From Sandaracinus amylolyticus (GTDB lineage Bacteria > Myxococcota_A > Polyangia > Polyangiales > Sandaracinaceae), in NCBI RefSeq assembly GCF_021631985.1, contig NZ_CP070225.1, forward strand, positions 1,984,001 to 2,048,000: a stretch of DNA of 64,000 nucleotides. Reading direction: 5' to 3'. The notes below the pieces were generated by a model, which saw nothing but the letters and a program-made list of their open reading frames with translations, did not search any database and was not told where the DNA came from. The translations under genes were made by a program, and so were the position numbers. Within the stretch, counting starts at the first letter, position 1; each line of letters opens with the position of its first letter. Positions 27,501 to 36,351 of the stretch are shown here, one piece after another.

Positions 27501-29939
27501 TCAGGGCTCGGAGTCGATCGCGGGAACGTCGCTGGGCGGCGGGGTGGTGCTGCCGCGCGGACCGGGGAGCTCGTCGGGCGCGGTGGTCGGCGCCGTATCG
27601 GGCGCCGGCTCGCTCGGCTCGGGCGCCGGCTGCGGCGCCGGCTCGGGGGTGCTGCTCGCGCCGAGCTCGGTGCGCAGGCGGTCGGCCTGACGGCGCGCGA
27701 TCGACGCCCGCGACCCGTTCGGCGCGCGCTCGAGGTAGCGCTCGTACGCCGCGAGCGCCTGCTCGCGCTGGTTCAGCCGGCGATGGGCGTCACCCACGCC
27801 GATCAGCGCGTCGGCGTAGCCGCGATCGGCCGCGCCCTCGAGCTGGGTGAGCGCGGCGCGCACGTTGCCCTCGGCGAGCATGACGAAGCCGAGGCCCGCG
27901 CTGGCCTCCGGGCCCGCGCGCTCGCGCAGCGCCTGCTCGTAGAGGGCGCGAGCGCGGCGCGTGTCGCCGTTCTCGAGGCGCTGCTCGGCCTCGCGCACCA
28001 GCGCGTCGTAGCCCCGCGGCATCGCGGGCTCGACCGGCGGGGACGCGACCGTCGGGGTCGGCGGGGGCGGCGTGGTGGTGGTCGTCGTCGTGGGCGGCGG
28101 AGGCGTCGGGGTCGGCGCGATCGCCGCGACCGGCGTGCCGGCGTCGGTGCCCGCCACGACCGGCGCCGCGGGCGGACGTCCCGCCTCGATCGCGGCGCGC
28201 ATCGCGACCGCGATCGGGTGCTCGGGGACGCGATCGAGCACCGCCTGGAGCTGGAGCTGCGCCGCGCTCACGTCGCCGGCCGCGAGCTGCGCGCGCGCCA
28301 GCAGGAGCCGCGCCCGGACGAGCCCGGGATCCTCCGCGACCGCGCGCTCCGCGAGCGGGCGGGCCGCCGCGATCGCCCCCGCCTGATCGGCGACCAGCAG
28401 CGCCTCGACGCGCAGGCCCTCGGCCGAGGGGGCGCTCCGCAGCGTGCGCGCGCGATCGAGCCGCGAGCGCGCGAGCGTCGGATCGCCCGCGAGCCTCAGC
28501 GCGTCGCTCAGCGCGATCTCGGCGTCGGCATCGCCTGCGCCGTGGCGCGCGGCGGCCTCGGCGTGCTCGCGCGCGTCCTCCGCGTGCTCGGCGGCGTCGC
28601 GGCGCAGCGTCGCCGCCTCGCCGCGCAGCGTCGCGTCGCCCTCGGCGCGGGCCTCGAGATCGAGCGCGTCGAAGGTGTGCTGCTGCGCGATCAGCGCGTG
28701 CGCGCGCGAGAGCCCGGTGAGCGCGCGCGCGTCGTGCTCGCGGAACGCGAGCGCCTTCGTGTACTGCGCGATCGCGTCGTCGTAGCCGTCCTCGTGGTCG
28801 AGCCGCAGCGACGTGTCGCCCGCCGCGACGAAGGGCGCCGCACGATCGGTCTCCTCGCCCCCGGCGATCAGGCCCGCGATGCGGTCCCAGCCGGCCGCGA
28901 CGCCGCCGGCGATCGCGAGCAGGAACACGAGCGCGACCCACAGCCCGCTGCGGCTGCGCGCGCGCGGGCGTGCCGGCTGGTCGTCGTCCTCGTCGACGTG
29001 CAGCGGGCGGAACGACGCGCGCTTCTCGCCCGAGGGCGTCGGCGTGCGCGGCGCCGGCGTCGACGGCATCGCGGGCCCACGCGGCGGCGGCGGGAGCGGC
29101 GCGGGGGTCGAAGTCATCGCGGGCGCCGGCGGGCGCGAGGTCGGCGGCGCGGCGCGCGGCGGGGCGGGCGGTCGCGCCGAGGGCGCGCGGATGCCGCCCG
29201 GCGTGGTCGAGTGCGCGTCGGGCACCGGGCGCGGCGCCGACACCGAGCCGGTCCGAGGCGCGGGCGAGGGCACCGGCCCGCCGGGCGGCGGCGGCACCGC
29301 CATCTCGAGGGTGCGTCCCTTGATCTCTTCGACCGACGGCAGCGGCTGCGACGACGGACGCGGCGGCGGCGCGCTCGCGCCGCCCATGCCCAGCATCGTC
29401 GACTTGCCCGCGCCGCGCCCCGCGGGCGGCGGCGGTCGATCGGTGGCCGGCGCTTCGACCGTCGGCGCGAACGGGCGGGGCTGGTCGGTGCGCCCGGTGG
29501 GATCGGTACGCCCGGTGGGGTCGCGTCGCGTCGCGCTCGCGCCGGTGGGATCACGCCGCTGCGTGCCGGTCGCGTCGCGCCGCTCGCTGCGGGTCGCGTG
29601 CGCCGCGGCGAAGAACGTCTGCAGCTCGGCGATGTCGCCGAGGCGCTTCCATCCCTCGCCGCTGCGCGAGATCTCGTCGTCGGGCGTGAGCTGACCGAGC
29701 GTGATCTTGCGCTGCAGATCCTTCAGCGACGCGATGCTCTCGCTCGCGCCTCCGGCCGCGCGGCGCACGGTCCACACGCGCGCGTCGCCCGCAGGCGCGC
29801 TCGACGCCGCGGCCGCGCCCGGGCGGAACACCTTGAAGAGGTGCCCGCAGTTCGTGCACTTGACCGTGGTCCCGCGCGCCGCGACGAGCGTCTCGTCGAA
29901 CTCGTACTCGGTCCCGCAGCGCTCGCAGGTGACGTCCAT
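27501..29939 (-). CDS. Zinc-ribbon (MJ0042-type) / TPR single-pass membrane protein
   Basis: An 812-residue protein. The N-terminus is an MJ0042-type zinc ribbon: CERCGTEYEFDE then VKCTNCGHLFKVF (two CxxC pairs, residues 5-8 and about 29-32). It is followed by a GYF_2-like segment (VWTVRRAAGG...LGQLTPDDEISRSGEGWKRLGD, about 53-110). Next comes a long Pro/Thr/Arg linker with DPTGRTDPTG repeats. A transmembrane helix (SGLWVALVFLLAIAGGVAAG) lies at about 320-340, and the C-terminal half is periplasmic TPR units with a Pro/Thr-rich break. The architecture is typical of myxobacterial regulatory or motility-associated proteins. It is the third member of a minus-strand run after glk (68 bp gap). Function unknown. 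Confidence 0.85.
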   Translation of the reverse strand: MDVTCERCGTEYEFDETLVAARGTTVKCTNCGHLFKVFRPGAAAASSAPAGDARVWTVRRAAGGASESIASLKDLQRKITLGQLTPDDEISRSGEGWKRLGDIAELQTFFAAAHATRSERRDATGTQRRDPTGASATRRDPTGRTDPTGRTDQPRPFAPTVEAPATDRPPPPAGRGAGKSTMLGMGGASAPPPRPSSQPLPSVEEIKGRTLEMAVPPPPGGPVPSPAPRTGSVSAPRPVPDAHSTTPGGIRAPSARPPAPPRAAPPTSRPPAPAMTSTPAPLPPPPRGPAMPSTPAPRTPTPSGEKRASFRPLHVDEDDDQPARPRARSRSGLWVALVFLLAIAGGVAAGWDRIAGLIAGGEETDRAAPFVAAGDTSLRLDHEDGYDDAIAQYTKALAFREHDARALTGLSRAHALIAQQHTFDALDLEARAEGDATLRGEAATLRRDAAEHAEDAREHAEAAARHGAGDADAEIALSDALRLAGDPTLARSRLDRARTLRSAPSAEGLRVEALLVADQAGAIAAARPLAERAVAEDPGLVRARLLLARAQLAAGDVSAAQLQLQAVLDRVPEHPIAVAMRAAIEAGRPPAAPVVAGTDAGTPVAAIAPTPTPPPPTTTTTTTPPPPTPTVASPPVEPAMPRGYDALVREAEQRLENGDTRRARALYEQALRERAGPEASAGLGFVMLAEGNVRAALTQLEGAADRGYADALIGVGDAHRRLNQREQALAAYERYLERAPNGSRASIARRQADRLRTELGASSTPEPAPQPAPEPSEPAPDTAPTTAPDELPGPRGSTTPPPSDVPAIDSEP

Positions 29940-30007
29940 CGAAGCGTGTTCCGGTGGGTGACGCGCGAGGGTACCCGCGGCATCCGATCGTGTCGAACGT
30001 CGCGTGA

Positions 30008-31012
30008 TCACTCCGCGAGTGAGGCTGCGAGCGCACGCGCGCCGTGCAGCCCGGTGCGCGGCTCGATCACGATGGACACGCGGATCGTCTCGAGCACCGG
30101 GCGCATGCGTCCCTTGGCGAGGAAGGACTCGCGGAACGCACCGCTGCGCAGCGCGTCCAGCTGCTTCGGCGCGATCCCGCCCGCCACGAAGAGCCCGCCG
30201 GTCGGCAGCGTCTTGAGCGCGAGGTTGCCCGCCTCCGCCCCGTAGAGCGACACGAACATCGCGACGGCGCGGGTGCACGCGGGGTCGAGCCCGCGCGCGC
30301 CGAGCTCGCCGATCACCGCGGGCGCGTCCTCCTCGCGCATCCGCGCGAGCGTCGAGGGATGGCTCGTCTCGAGCCCGCTCTCGACGAGGTACGCGTGGAT
30401 CGCCTCGAGCCCCATGCCCGACACCACGCGCTCGTACGAGACGTGATCGGGATGGCGGCGCCGCAGGAAGCGCAGGAGCCCGTCCTCCACCTCGTCGCGC
30501 GGCGCGAAGTCGGTGTGCCCGCCTTCGCTCGGCAGCACGCGCACGCCGGCCGGCGTGCGCACCACCGTGGCCTCGCCGAGGCCGGTGCCCGCGCCGAGCA
30601 CCGCGATCGGACCGTGGGGATCGACCTGGCCCTCCTGGATCACCACGACGTGCTCGGGGCCGAGCTCGAGCAGCCCGCGCGCGGTCGCCTCGAAGTCGTT
30701 GATCACCGCGACGCGCCGCGCGCCCAGCGCGGCGGAGAGCGAGGTCGGCTCGATCAGCCAGGGGAGGTTCGTGGTGTGGCAGCGGTTGTCCTTCACCGGG
30801 CCCGCGACGCCGAACGCCGCCGCGACGATCGGCGGGCCGCCGACGGTCTGCAGGAACGCGCGCGCCGGCGCCTCGAGCCCGGCGTGATCGGCGCTGGGGA
30901 ACGTCGTCGTCGCGACCTCGACCCAGCCTCGCTCGTGTCGCTCGCAGAGCGAGAGAGCCGTCTTGGTGCCGCCCACGTCCCCGGCGAGCACCCGCGTTCC
31001 GATCGTCACCAT
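30008..31012 (-). CDS. glk: Glucokinase
   Basis: A 334-residue ROK-independent glucokinase (GlcK family, PF02685), which phosphorylates glucose with ATP to glucose-6-phosphate. Visible are the phosphate-1 motif GDVGGTKTALSL (11-22), TTNLPWLI with the substrate-binding Asn, VINDFEATARG with the catalytic Asp, GAGTGLGEA (adenosine/phosphate-2), LPSEGGHTDFAPRD with the sugar-binding Glu/His, and GGLFVAGGIAPK. Length equals E. coli Glk (321) within a few residues. The ATG at 31012 has a promoter-like TTGAAA-N18-ATAGAT 7 nt upstream and no ribosome-binding site. Confidence 0.95.
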   Translation of the reverse strand: MVTIGTRVLAGDVGGTKTALSLCERHERGWVEVATTTFPSADHAGLEAPARAFLQTVGGPPIVAAAFGVAGPVKDNRCHTTNLPWLIEPTSLSAALGARRVAVINDFEATARGLLELGPEHVVVIQEGQVDPHGPIAVLGAGTGLGEATVVRTPAGVRVLPSEGGHTDFAPRDEVEDGLLRFLRRRHPDHVSYERVVSGMGLEAIHAYLVESGLETSHPSTLARMREEDAPAVIGELGARGLDPACTRAVAMFVSLYGAEAGNLALKTLPTGGLFVAGGIAPKQLDALRSGAFRESFLAKGRMRPVLETIRVSIVIEPRTGLHGARALAASLAE

Positions 31013-31019
31013 CGCGCCT

Positions 31020-31049
31020 ATCTATCGGCTGCGACGCCGCTTCTTTCAA
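31020..31049 (-). promoter_or_regulatory. Putative glk promoter, leaderless type
   Basis: On the minus strand: TTGAAA (31044-31049), an 18-nt spacer, ATAGAT (31020-31025), then 7 nt to the ATG. It is the best -35 match among the leaderless-type promoters in the window. Confidence 0.5.
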
Positions 31050-31060
31050 GCGTGCGCCGC

Positions 31061-33340
31061 TCACACGAGGGCGTCGATCGCGGTGCGCGCCTCCGCGCAG
31101 CCGGGATCGATCTGCAGGACGCGCAGGTACGCCCCGTGCGCTTCGGCAGTGCGACCGGCGCTCGCGAGCACGCGTGCGTGGAGCAGGTGCGTGACGTGGA
31201 GGTCCGGCGAGAGCTGGCGCGCCCGCGCGAGGTCGGCGAGCGCGACGTCGTTCGAGCGCGCGTCCTCGGGCGCGAGGCAGTGCCGCGCCCAGCCGACGTA
31301 CGCGAGGAACTCGCCCTGATCCGGGCAGATCTCGTACGCCTTCGAGAACGCGCCGAGCGCCTCGTGGACCTTGCCGCGATCGAGGGCGCGGTTGCCGCGC
31401 CGGAAGTGGCGCTCGGCCTCGAAGAGCTCGTCGACGCGCGCATCGAGCCCGCCCGGCGGCGCGGTCTCGTCGTCGTCCTCGGCGATCCGCTCGGGCTCGC
31501 GACGCTCCTCGTGCTCCGGCGTCGCGAGCATGCCCGAGGAGTCGCCGCGCGCGATGCCGGGGCGCACGTCGGGCACGCGCCCGCGCTCGCGCGCCGGCGA
31601 CGTGGTGTCGTCCCACGCTTCGCCCGCGCCCTGGCGCGGCGGGAGCAGCACCTCGCGGGGCGGCTCGGTGGTCTCGTCGGCGATCCGATCCATCGCGTCG
31701 TCGGTGCTGCTGCCCTCGCCCGAGAGCGGCGTGGGCACGCTGCGGCTCGAGGGCAGGCCGCGCGTCTCGCTCGAGCGCAGCGCGCGCCCGGGGGTCTCGG
31801 CGTAGTGCACCGCGCCGAGGCACTCCATCGCGTACACGAGCTGCGCGACCGCGCCGGGGCGCGTGCCCATCGAGAGCACCTCGCGGAGCGTCAGCTTGCC
31901 GTCGACGCGCCCCAGCACCTGACGCGCCTCAGGCACCAGTCGCACGCGCACGAAGCGCGCGAGCTGCACCGGATCGGGCACCAGGTAGCGCGCGAGGTGG
32001 GGCGAGAGCAGCTCGAAGAGGCGGGTCGCGGGCATCGCCGCGCACACGCCCTCGTAGACGATCTCCGCGAGGCCGAGCTCGATCCCCACCGAGCTCTCCG
32101 GCGGCTCGAGCTTGGTCGAGAACCGATAGGTCCCGCGCATCCACCCGAACACGTCGAAGAGCTTGTCGCGCGCCTGATCGGCGAGCGCCTCGCCGAGCTC
32201 GAGCGGCGCGAGCGCGCCCATGTCGATCAGGATCTCGCCCTGCAGGCCGTGCCCGAGGCGCATGCGGCGGATCGACTCCTCGAGCGTCGCCGCGCCGATG
32301 CGGCGACGGCGCAGGAGGATCTGTCCGAGGCACTCGTCGAGCAGGTTGGAGCGCACGTGCGTCGGCACGCCGGCGCGGAAGTAGACGAGCTTCGTCGGCG
32401 GATCGCCGGTGGTCGTCTCGCGCCGCAGCCCTTCGGCGACGCACACGAGCCCGCCGGTCGCGCGCTGGTCCGCGAGCCGTCGCAGGAGCGCGGCGAAGCT
32501 GGTCTCCTCGAACGAGCCCATGATGCGCTGCGAGCCTTCTTCGCTCGCGCGGGCGTCGGCGCCGACGTGACGTCCTTCTTCGAGCGCGTCCGCATCGGCG
32601 AACGCTTCGGGGGGGATCTCGCGACCGTGCCCGGGCGTGATCTCCGGCGTGCGCATCGCGGGAGGCGGCGTCGTCAGGCGGCCCGACGTCGGGCGTCGCA
32701 GCACGCCCGAGCCGCCGTCCTCGGGGTCGGCGTCGTGGTGACCCTCGCGCGTCGTCGCGCGCGACGCGTTCGCCATCACGGTCTCCACCACCGGCCATGC
32801 GGCCGCCGCATCGTCGGCGGCGGGCGGCTCGTCGGTGTCGCCGTCCTCGTCGCGGCGCGCGTCGGTGATCGTCGGACGCTGCGCGAACGCATCGGTCGGC
32901 AGCAGCAGGCGCTCGAGCTGGCCGTCGATCTCGTCGACGCTCGCGACGCGCGTGCTCTCTCCCGGCGGACGCGCGAGCACGTCGACGAGCCGCTCGATCG
33001 CGTCGTCGTCGAGCGGTCCGAGCAGCGTCGCGGTCGCGCCCACGCGGCGCCCGAGCTCGTGCAGCGTCGCGCTCTCGGGCTCGTGCGCGGCGAGCAGCAC
33101 GACGTGCGCGTCGCGCCCGCCCGGCGCCCAGCGGATCGACTCGATCGTCGCCACGCCGTCGCGCCCCGGCAGGAAGAAGTCGACCACGACGACGTCCGCG
33201 GGCTCCTGCACGAAGCGATCGATCGCGCGCTCTCCGTCGGCGAGCAGCACCGGCGCGTGCCCCGCCACCGCGATCGCCCGCGCGATGCGGGCCGCGATCG
33301 CGGCATCGGGATGCACGACGAAGACGGAGAGCGGGATCAC
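31061..33340 (-). CDS. Degenerate receiver / PATAN (DUF4388) / TPR regulator
   Basis: A 759-residue protein. The GTG at 33340 overlaps the glnE stop (GTGA), so it is translationally coupled to glnE. Residues about 4-115 form a response-regulator receiver fold with the phosphoacceptor in VVDFFLPG (Asp54). The usual switch Thr is Ala (VVLLAAHE) and the conserved Lys is missing (TLLGPLDD), so normal phospho-signalling is doubtful. The centre (about 265-430: LVYFRAGVPTHVRSNLLDEC, GEILIDMGALAPLELGEAL) matches the PATAN/DUF4388 type seen in motility and gene-regulation proteins. The C-terminus carries TPR units (HFRRGNRALDRGKVHEALGA). A role with glnE in nitrogen control is possible but only suggested by position. 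Confidence 0.87.
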   Translation of the reverse strand: MIPLSVFVVHPDAAIAARIARAIAVAGHAPVLLADGERAIDRFVQEPADVVVVDFFLPGRDGVATIESIRWAPGGRDAHVVLLAAHEPESATLHELGRRVGATATLLGPLDDDAIERLVDVLARPPGESTRVASVDEIDGQLERLLLPTDAFAQRPTITDARRDEDGDTDEPPAADDAAAAWPVVETVMANASRATTREGHHDADPEDGGSGVLRRPTSGRLTTPPPAMRTPEITPGHGREIPPEAFADADALEEGRHVGADARASEEGSQRIMGSFEETSFAALLRRLADQRATGGLVCVAEGLRRETTTGDPPTKLVYFRAGVPTHVRSNLLDECLGQILLRRRRIGAATLEESIRRMRLGHGLQGEILIDMGALAPLELGEALADQARDKLFDVFGWMRGTYRFSTKLEPPESSVGIELGLAEIVYEGVCAAMPATRLFELLSPHLARYLVPDPVQLARFVRVRLVPEARQVLGRVDGKLTLREVLSMGTRPGAVAQLVYAMECLGAVHYAETPGRALRSSETRGLPSSRSVPTPLSGEGSSTDDAMDRIADETTEPPREVLLPPRQGAGEAWDDTTSPARERGRVPDVRPGIARGDSSGMLATPEHEERREPERIAEDDDETAPPGGLDARVDELFEAERHFRRGNRALDRGKVHEALGAFSKAYEICPDQGEFLAYVGWARHCLAPEDARSNDVALADLARARQLSPDLHVTHLLHARVLASAGRTAEAHGAYLRVLQIDPGCAEARTAIDALV

Positions 33341-36306
33341 GCGCTCGCCTCCGGGGACCACGGGGAGGGCGCGGGCACCGGCGCGATCACGCGCTCGAAC
33401 ACCGCGCGGATCTCCTCGGTCGTGCGCTGGTACGACGACGTCAGCACGCGCGCCGGATCGTGCCCGTCGCGCTCGCGGATGCCGAGCCTCCGCGCGAGCT
33501 GCTCCGCGCTGCGCGAGCCCGGCCGCAGCACCGGCTCGCGCGCCTCGTCGAGCAGCTTCAGCGTCTGCTCGATCGCGCGCAGGAACGAGAAGCCCTCGAT
33601 CAGCGCGTCGGCGTCGGAGCGCGAGATGCGCCCTGCGCTCGCGAGCGCTGCGACGAGGCCGGGCGTGGTGGGGACCGCCTCGGGCTCCGTCCGGAGTCGC
33701 TGCTCCATCTGAAGCCATTGGGCGAGGAACTCGACGTCCACCAGACCCCCGAAGCCGAGCTTGGGATGGTATCGATCGCGGCTCTCGCCAGCAAGCTCGG
33801 TCTGGATGCGCGCCCGCATCGTCGCGAGCTCCTCGGGCGGCGGGGGCGGCTCGCCCGCGAGCGTGATCGCCGCGATGCGCGCCTGGACCGCGGCGCAGAG
33901 CGCGGGCTCGCCCGCGATGGGGCGCGCGCGCAGCAGCGCCTGTCGCTCCCAGGGCGCCGCGTTCTCGTGGTGGTAGCGGTCGAACGACTCGAGCGAGACG
34001 ACGAGCGTGCCTTGGGAGCCGCTCGGTCGGAGGCGGGTGTCGGTCGCGTAGCCCGGGCCCTCGCCGTCGGGCTGGGAGAGCACGCGCACGGTGCGCTGCG
34101 CGATGCGCGAGAAGAGCTCGGCGTGACCGATCGAGCGCGCGCCTTCGGTCTCGCCGTCCTCGTCGTAGAGGAAGATCAGATCGAGGTCGCCCCCGAAGCC
34201 GAGCTCGCGCGCGCCGAGCTTGCCCATCGCGACGACCACGAGCGATGCGCGCTGCCCGCTCGGGCCGAGCGCGGGAGGGCCGAAGCGCGCGATCGACTCG
34301 CGCGTCGCGAGCGCGACGGCGGCGCGGATCTGCCGCTCCGCGGTGAGCGTCAGCACGCGCATGGTGTCGTCGAGCGCGAGCTCGCCCGCCGCGAGCGCGA
34401 GCCCCGCGCGCAGCGTCGCGCCGCGCTTGGCGCGACGCATCGCCGCGACGATCGCCTCGGCGTCGACCTCGCCCTCTTGCGCGATCAGCGCATCGACCTC
34501 GGCGTGCAGCGCCTCGACCTCGCTCGCATCGACGACGCCCGGCGCGAGCAGGAGATCGAGCTCCTCGGGGTGCCCGATGAGCCCGCTCGAGAGCGTGACC
34601 GAGGTGCCGAAGAGCGCGACGAGACGCCGCAGGAGCAGCGGGTCCTCGAAGAGCCTCCGCTCGTGCGAGAGCCCGCGCAGGCGCGCGAAGAACTCGGCGA
34701 GATGGCGCAGGCTCGCCATCGGATCGGCGACGCTCGAGACCTCCTCGAGCAGGCGCGGACCGAGCCCGGGATCGGTCTCGCGCATCACCGGCCCGAGCGG
34801 CGCATCGGCGCGGCGCGCGAGGCGGCACAGGTGCTCGGCGGCCTCGTGTGGATCGCCGACCGGCAGCAGCGGGGCGACGAGCTCCGCGACGGTGTCCACG
34901 TCGGCGCCCGCGGCGATGCGATCACACAGCGCCTCGAGCTGCTCCTCGCGCCCGCTGCGCTCGCGGCGCCCGCTCGTGCCCTCGGGCATCAGCGAGTCGA
35001 AGAGCTCGGCGATGCGCGCGCGATCCTCGCGCATCACGCGCTCGAGCGCGTGATCGTCGTCGTAGCCCAGTGACCGCGCGAAGCGTGCGCGCTCCGCGCC
35101 CTCGGGCGGCAGCTGGTGCGTCTGGTAGCCCGACCACGCGTGGATGCGGTGCTCGATGCGCCGCAGCCGCGCCCACCCCGCCGCGAGGGCGCGCGCCTCG
35201 CGCTCGCGCACCAGCCCTGCGGCCTCGAGCCGCGTCAGCGCCTGGATGGTGCCCGGCACCTGGAGCTGCGGGTTCCGCCCGCCCCACACGAGCTGCAGCG
35301 TCTGCACGAAGAACTCGGCCTCGCGGATGCCCCCGCGCCCGAGCTTCACGTCGCGCGCCTCGTCGACTGCGAGCTCGCGCCGCGAGCGCTCGAGCATCTG
35401 CGCCATCTCGCGCGCGATGCCGGGATCGACGGTGCGCCGGAACACGAAGGGCCGCAGCGCGTCGAGCAGCCTGCGCCCCAGCGCGCGATCACCCGCGATC
35501 GGCCGGGCGCGCAGCAACGCCGCGCGCTCCCAGGTGCGCCCCCAGCTCTCGTAGTAGCGCTCGGCGCTCGCGAGCGAGTTCACCAGCGGACCGCGCGTGC
35601 CCTCGGGACGCAGCCGCAGATCGACGCGGAAGCAGAACCCGTCCTCGGTCACGTCGGAGATCGCCGCGACGCAGCGCGCCGTCGTGCGAGCGTGGTGCTC
35701 GTGCACCGAGATCGCGTCGCCCGGCACCTCGCCGTCGTCGGTCTCGTAGAAGAAGCAGAGATCGACGTCGCTCCCGAGGTTGAGCTCCCAGCCGCCGAGC
35801 TTGCCCATGCCGAGGCACGTGAGCCCGATCGGCGCGCCGCCTTCGCCCACCGGCACACCGAAGCGCTTCTCCACGGTGCGCTTGGCGGCCTCGAGCGCGC
35901 TGTCGCACGCCGCCGCCGCGAGCGCCGCCATCTCCGCGCTCGTCGAGTCGATGTCCGCGAGCCGCAGGATCTCCTGCAGGGCGATGCGCACGATGTGGCG
36001 GTGCCGCAGCCGGCGCATCGCGCGACGCAGCTCCGGCCCGTCCTCCATGCCCTGGGTCGCCGCGCCGAACTGCCGGATCAGCGCCGCCACCCGAGCGCGC
36101 CGCGCGAGCCCGATCCGCAGCACGTCGCCGGGCAGCGTCGGATCGCCGAGCGCGAGCGGCAGGAGCGCCGGCGCGTGCTCGCCGAGCACACCGACCAGGG
36201 TGCGCGCTCCTTCGTGCGATGCGTCTCCTCCCGCCGCCGCGAACGCGTCGATCGCCGCGCGCGCGGCGGGCGTGTCGATCTCACGGGCGAGCGGGAGCAT
36301 GGGCAC
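33337..36306 (-). CDS. glnE: Glutamine synthetase adenylyltransferase / deadenylyltransferase
   Basis: A 989-residue two-headed nucleotidyltransferase that adenylylates and deadenylylates glutamine synthetase according to PII state. Both halves carry the GSDVDLCFFYE / GGDLDLIFLYD type catalytic motif (G-[GS]-x-x-D-x-D): the first at about 175-190, the second near 700. Each is followed by RVDLRLRPEG and DTRLRPSGSQG. Length is near E. coli GlnE (946). GTG 36306 is chosen since TACGCT lies 6 nt upstream; ATG 36300 would shorten it by two residues. The next gene overlaps by 4 bp. Confidence 0.95.
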   Translation of the reverse strand: MPMLPLAREIDTPAARAAIDAFAAAGGDASHEGARTLVGVLGEHAPALLPLALGDPTLPGDVLRIGLARRARVAALIRQFGAATQGMEDGPELRRAMRRLRHRHIVRIALQEILRLADIDSTSAEMAALAAAACDSALEAAKRTVEKRFGVPVGEGGAPIGLTCLGMGKLGGWELNLGSDVDLCFFYETDDGEVPGDAISVHEHHARTTARCVAAISDVTEDGFCFRVDLRLRPEGTRGPLVNSLASAERYYESWGRTWERAALLRARPIAGDRALGRRLLDALRPFVFRRTVDPGIAREMAQMLERSRRELAVDEARDVKLGRGGIREAEFFVQTLQLVWGGRNPQLQVPGTIQALTRLEAAGLVREREARALAAGWARLRRIEHRIHAWSGYQTHQLPPEGAERARFARSLGYDDDHALERVMREDRARIAELFDSLMPEGTSGRRERSGREEQLEALCDRIAAGADVDTVAELVAPLLPVGDPHEAAEHLCRLARRADAPLGPVMRETDPGLGPRLLEEVSSVADPMASLRHLAEFFARLRGLSHERRLFEDPLLLRRLVALFGTSVTLSSGLIGHPEELDLLLAPGVVDASEVEALHAEVDALIAQEGEVDAEAIVAAMRRAKRGATLRAGLALAAGELALDDTMRVLTLTAERQIRAAVALATRESIARFGPPALGPSGQRASLVVVAMGKLGARELGFGGDLDLIFLYDEDGETEGARSIGHAELFSRIAQRTVRVLSQPDGEGPGYATDTRLRPSGSQGTLVVSLESFDRYHHENAAPWERQALLRARPIAGEPALCAAVQARIAAITLAGEPPPPPEELATMRARIQTELAGESRDRYHPKLGFGGLVDVEFLAQWLQMEQRLRTEPEAVPTTPGLVAALASAGRISRSDADALIEGFSFLRAIEQTLKLLDEAREPVLRPGSRSAEQLARRLGIRERDGHDPARVLTSSYQRTTEEIRAVFERVIAPVPAPSPWSPEASA

Positions 36307-36312
36307 GCGCGC

Positions 36313-36318
36313 AGCGTA
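36313..36318 (-). promoter_or_regulatory. Putative glnE -10 hexamer (TACGCT)
   Basis: TACGCT on the minus strand, 6 nt before the GTG at 36306. The same hexamer occurs before the genes at 7463 and 18401. Confidence 0.4.
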
Positions 36319-36351
36319 CCGCGGGGGCGGTGGGCGCGGCGGCGAATCGGC

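Noticed and set aside
24702-30245. Very long antisense open frame (about 1850 codons) opposite sppA and the TPR genes
   Set aside because: Arg/Ala/Gly-dominated composition with no motifs, covering well-supported minus-strand genes; an effect of high GC.
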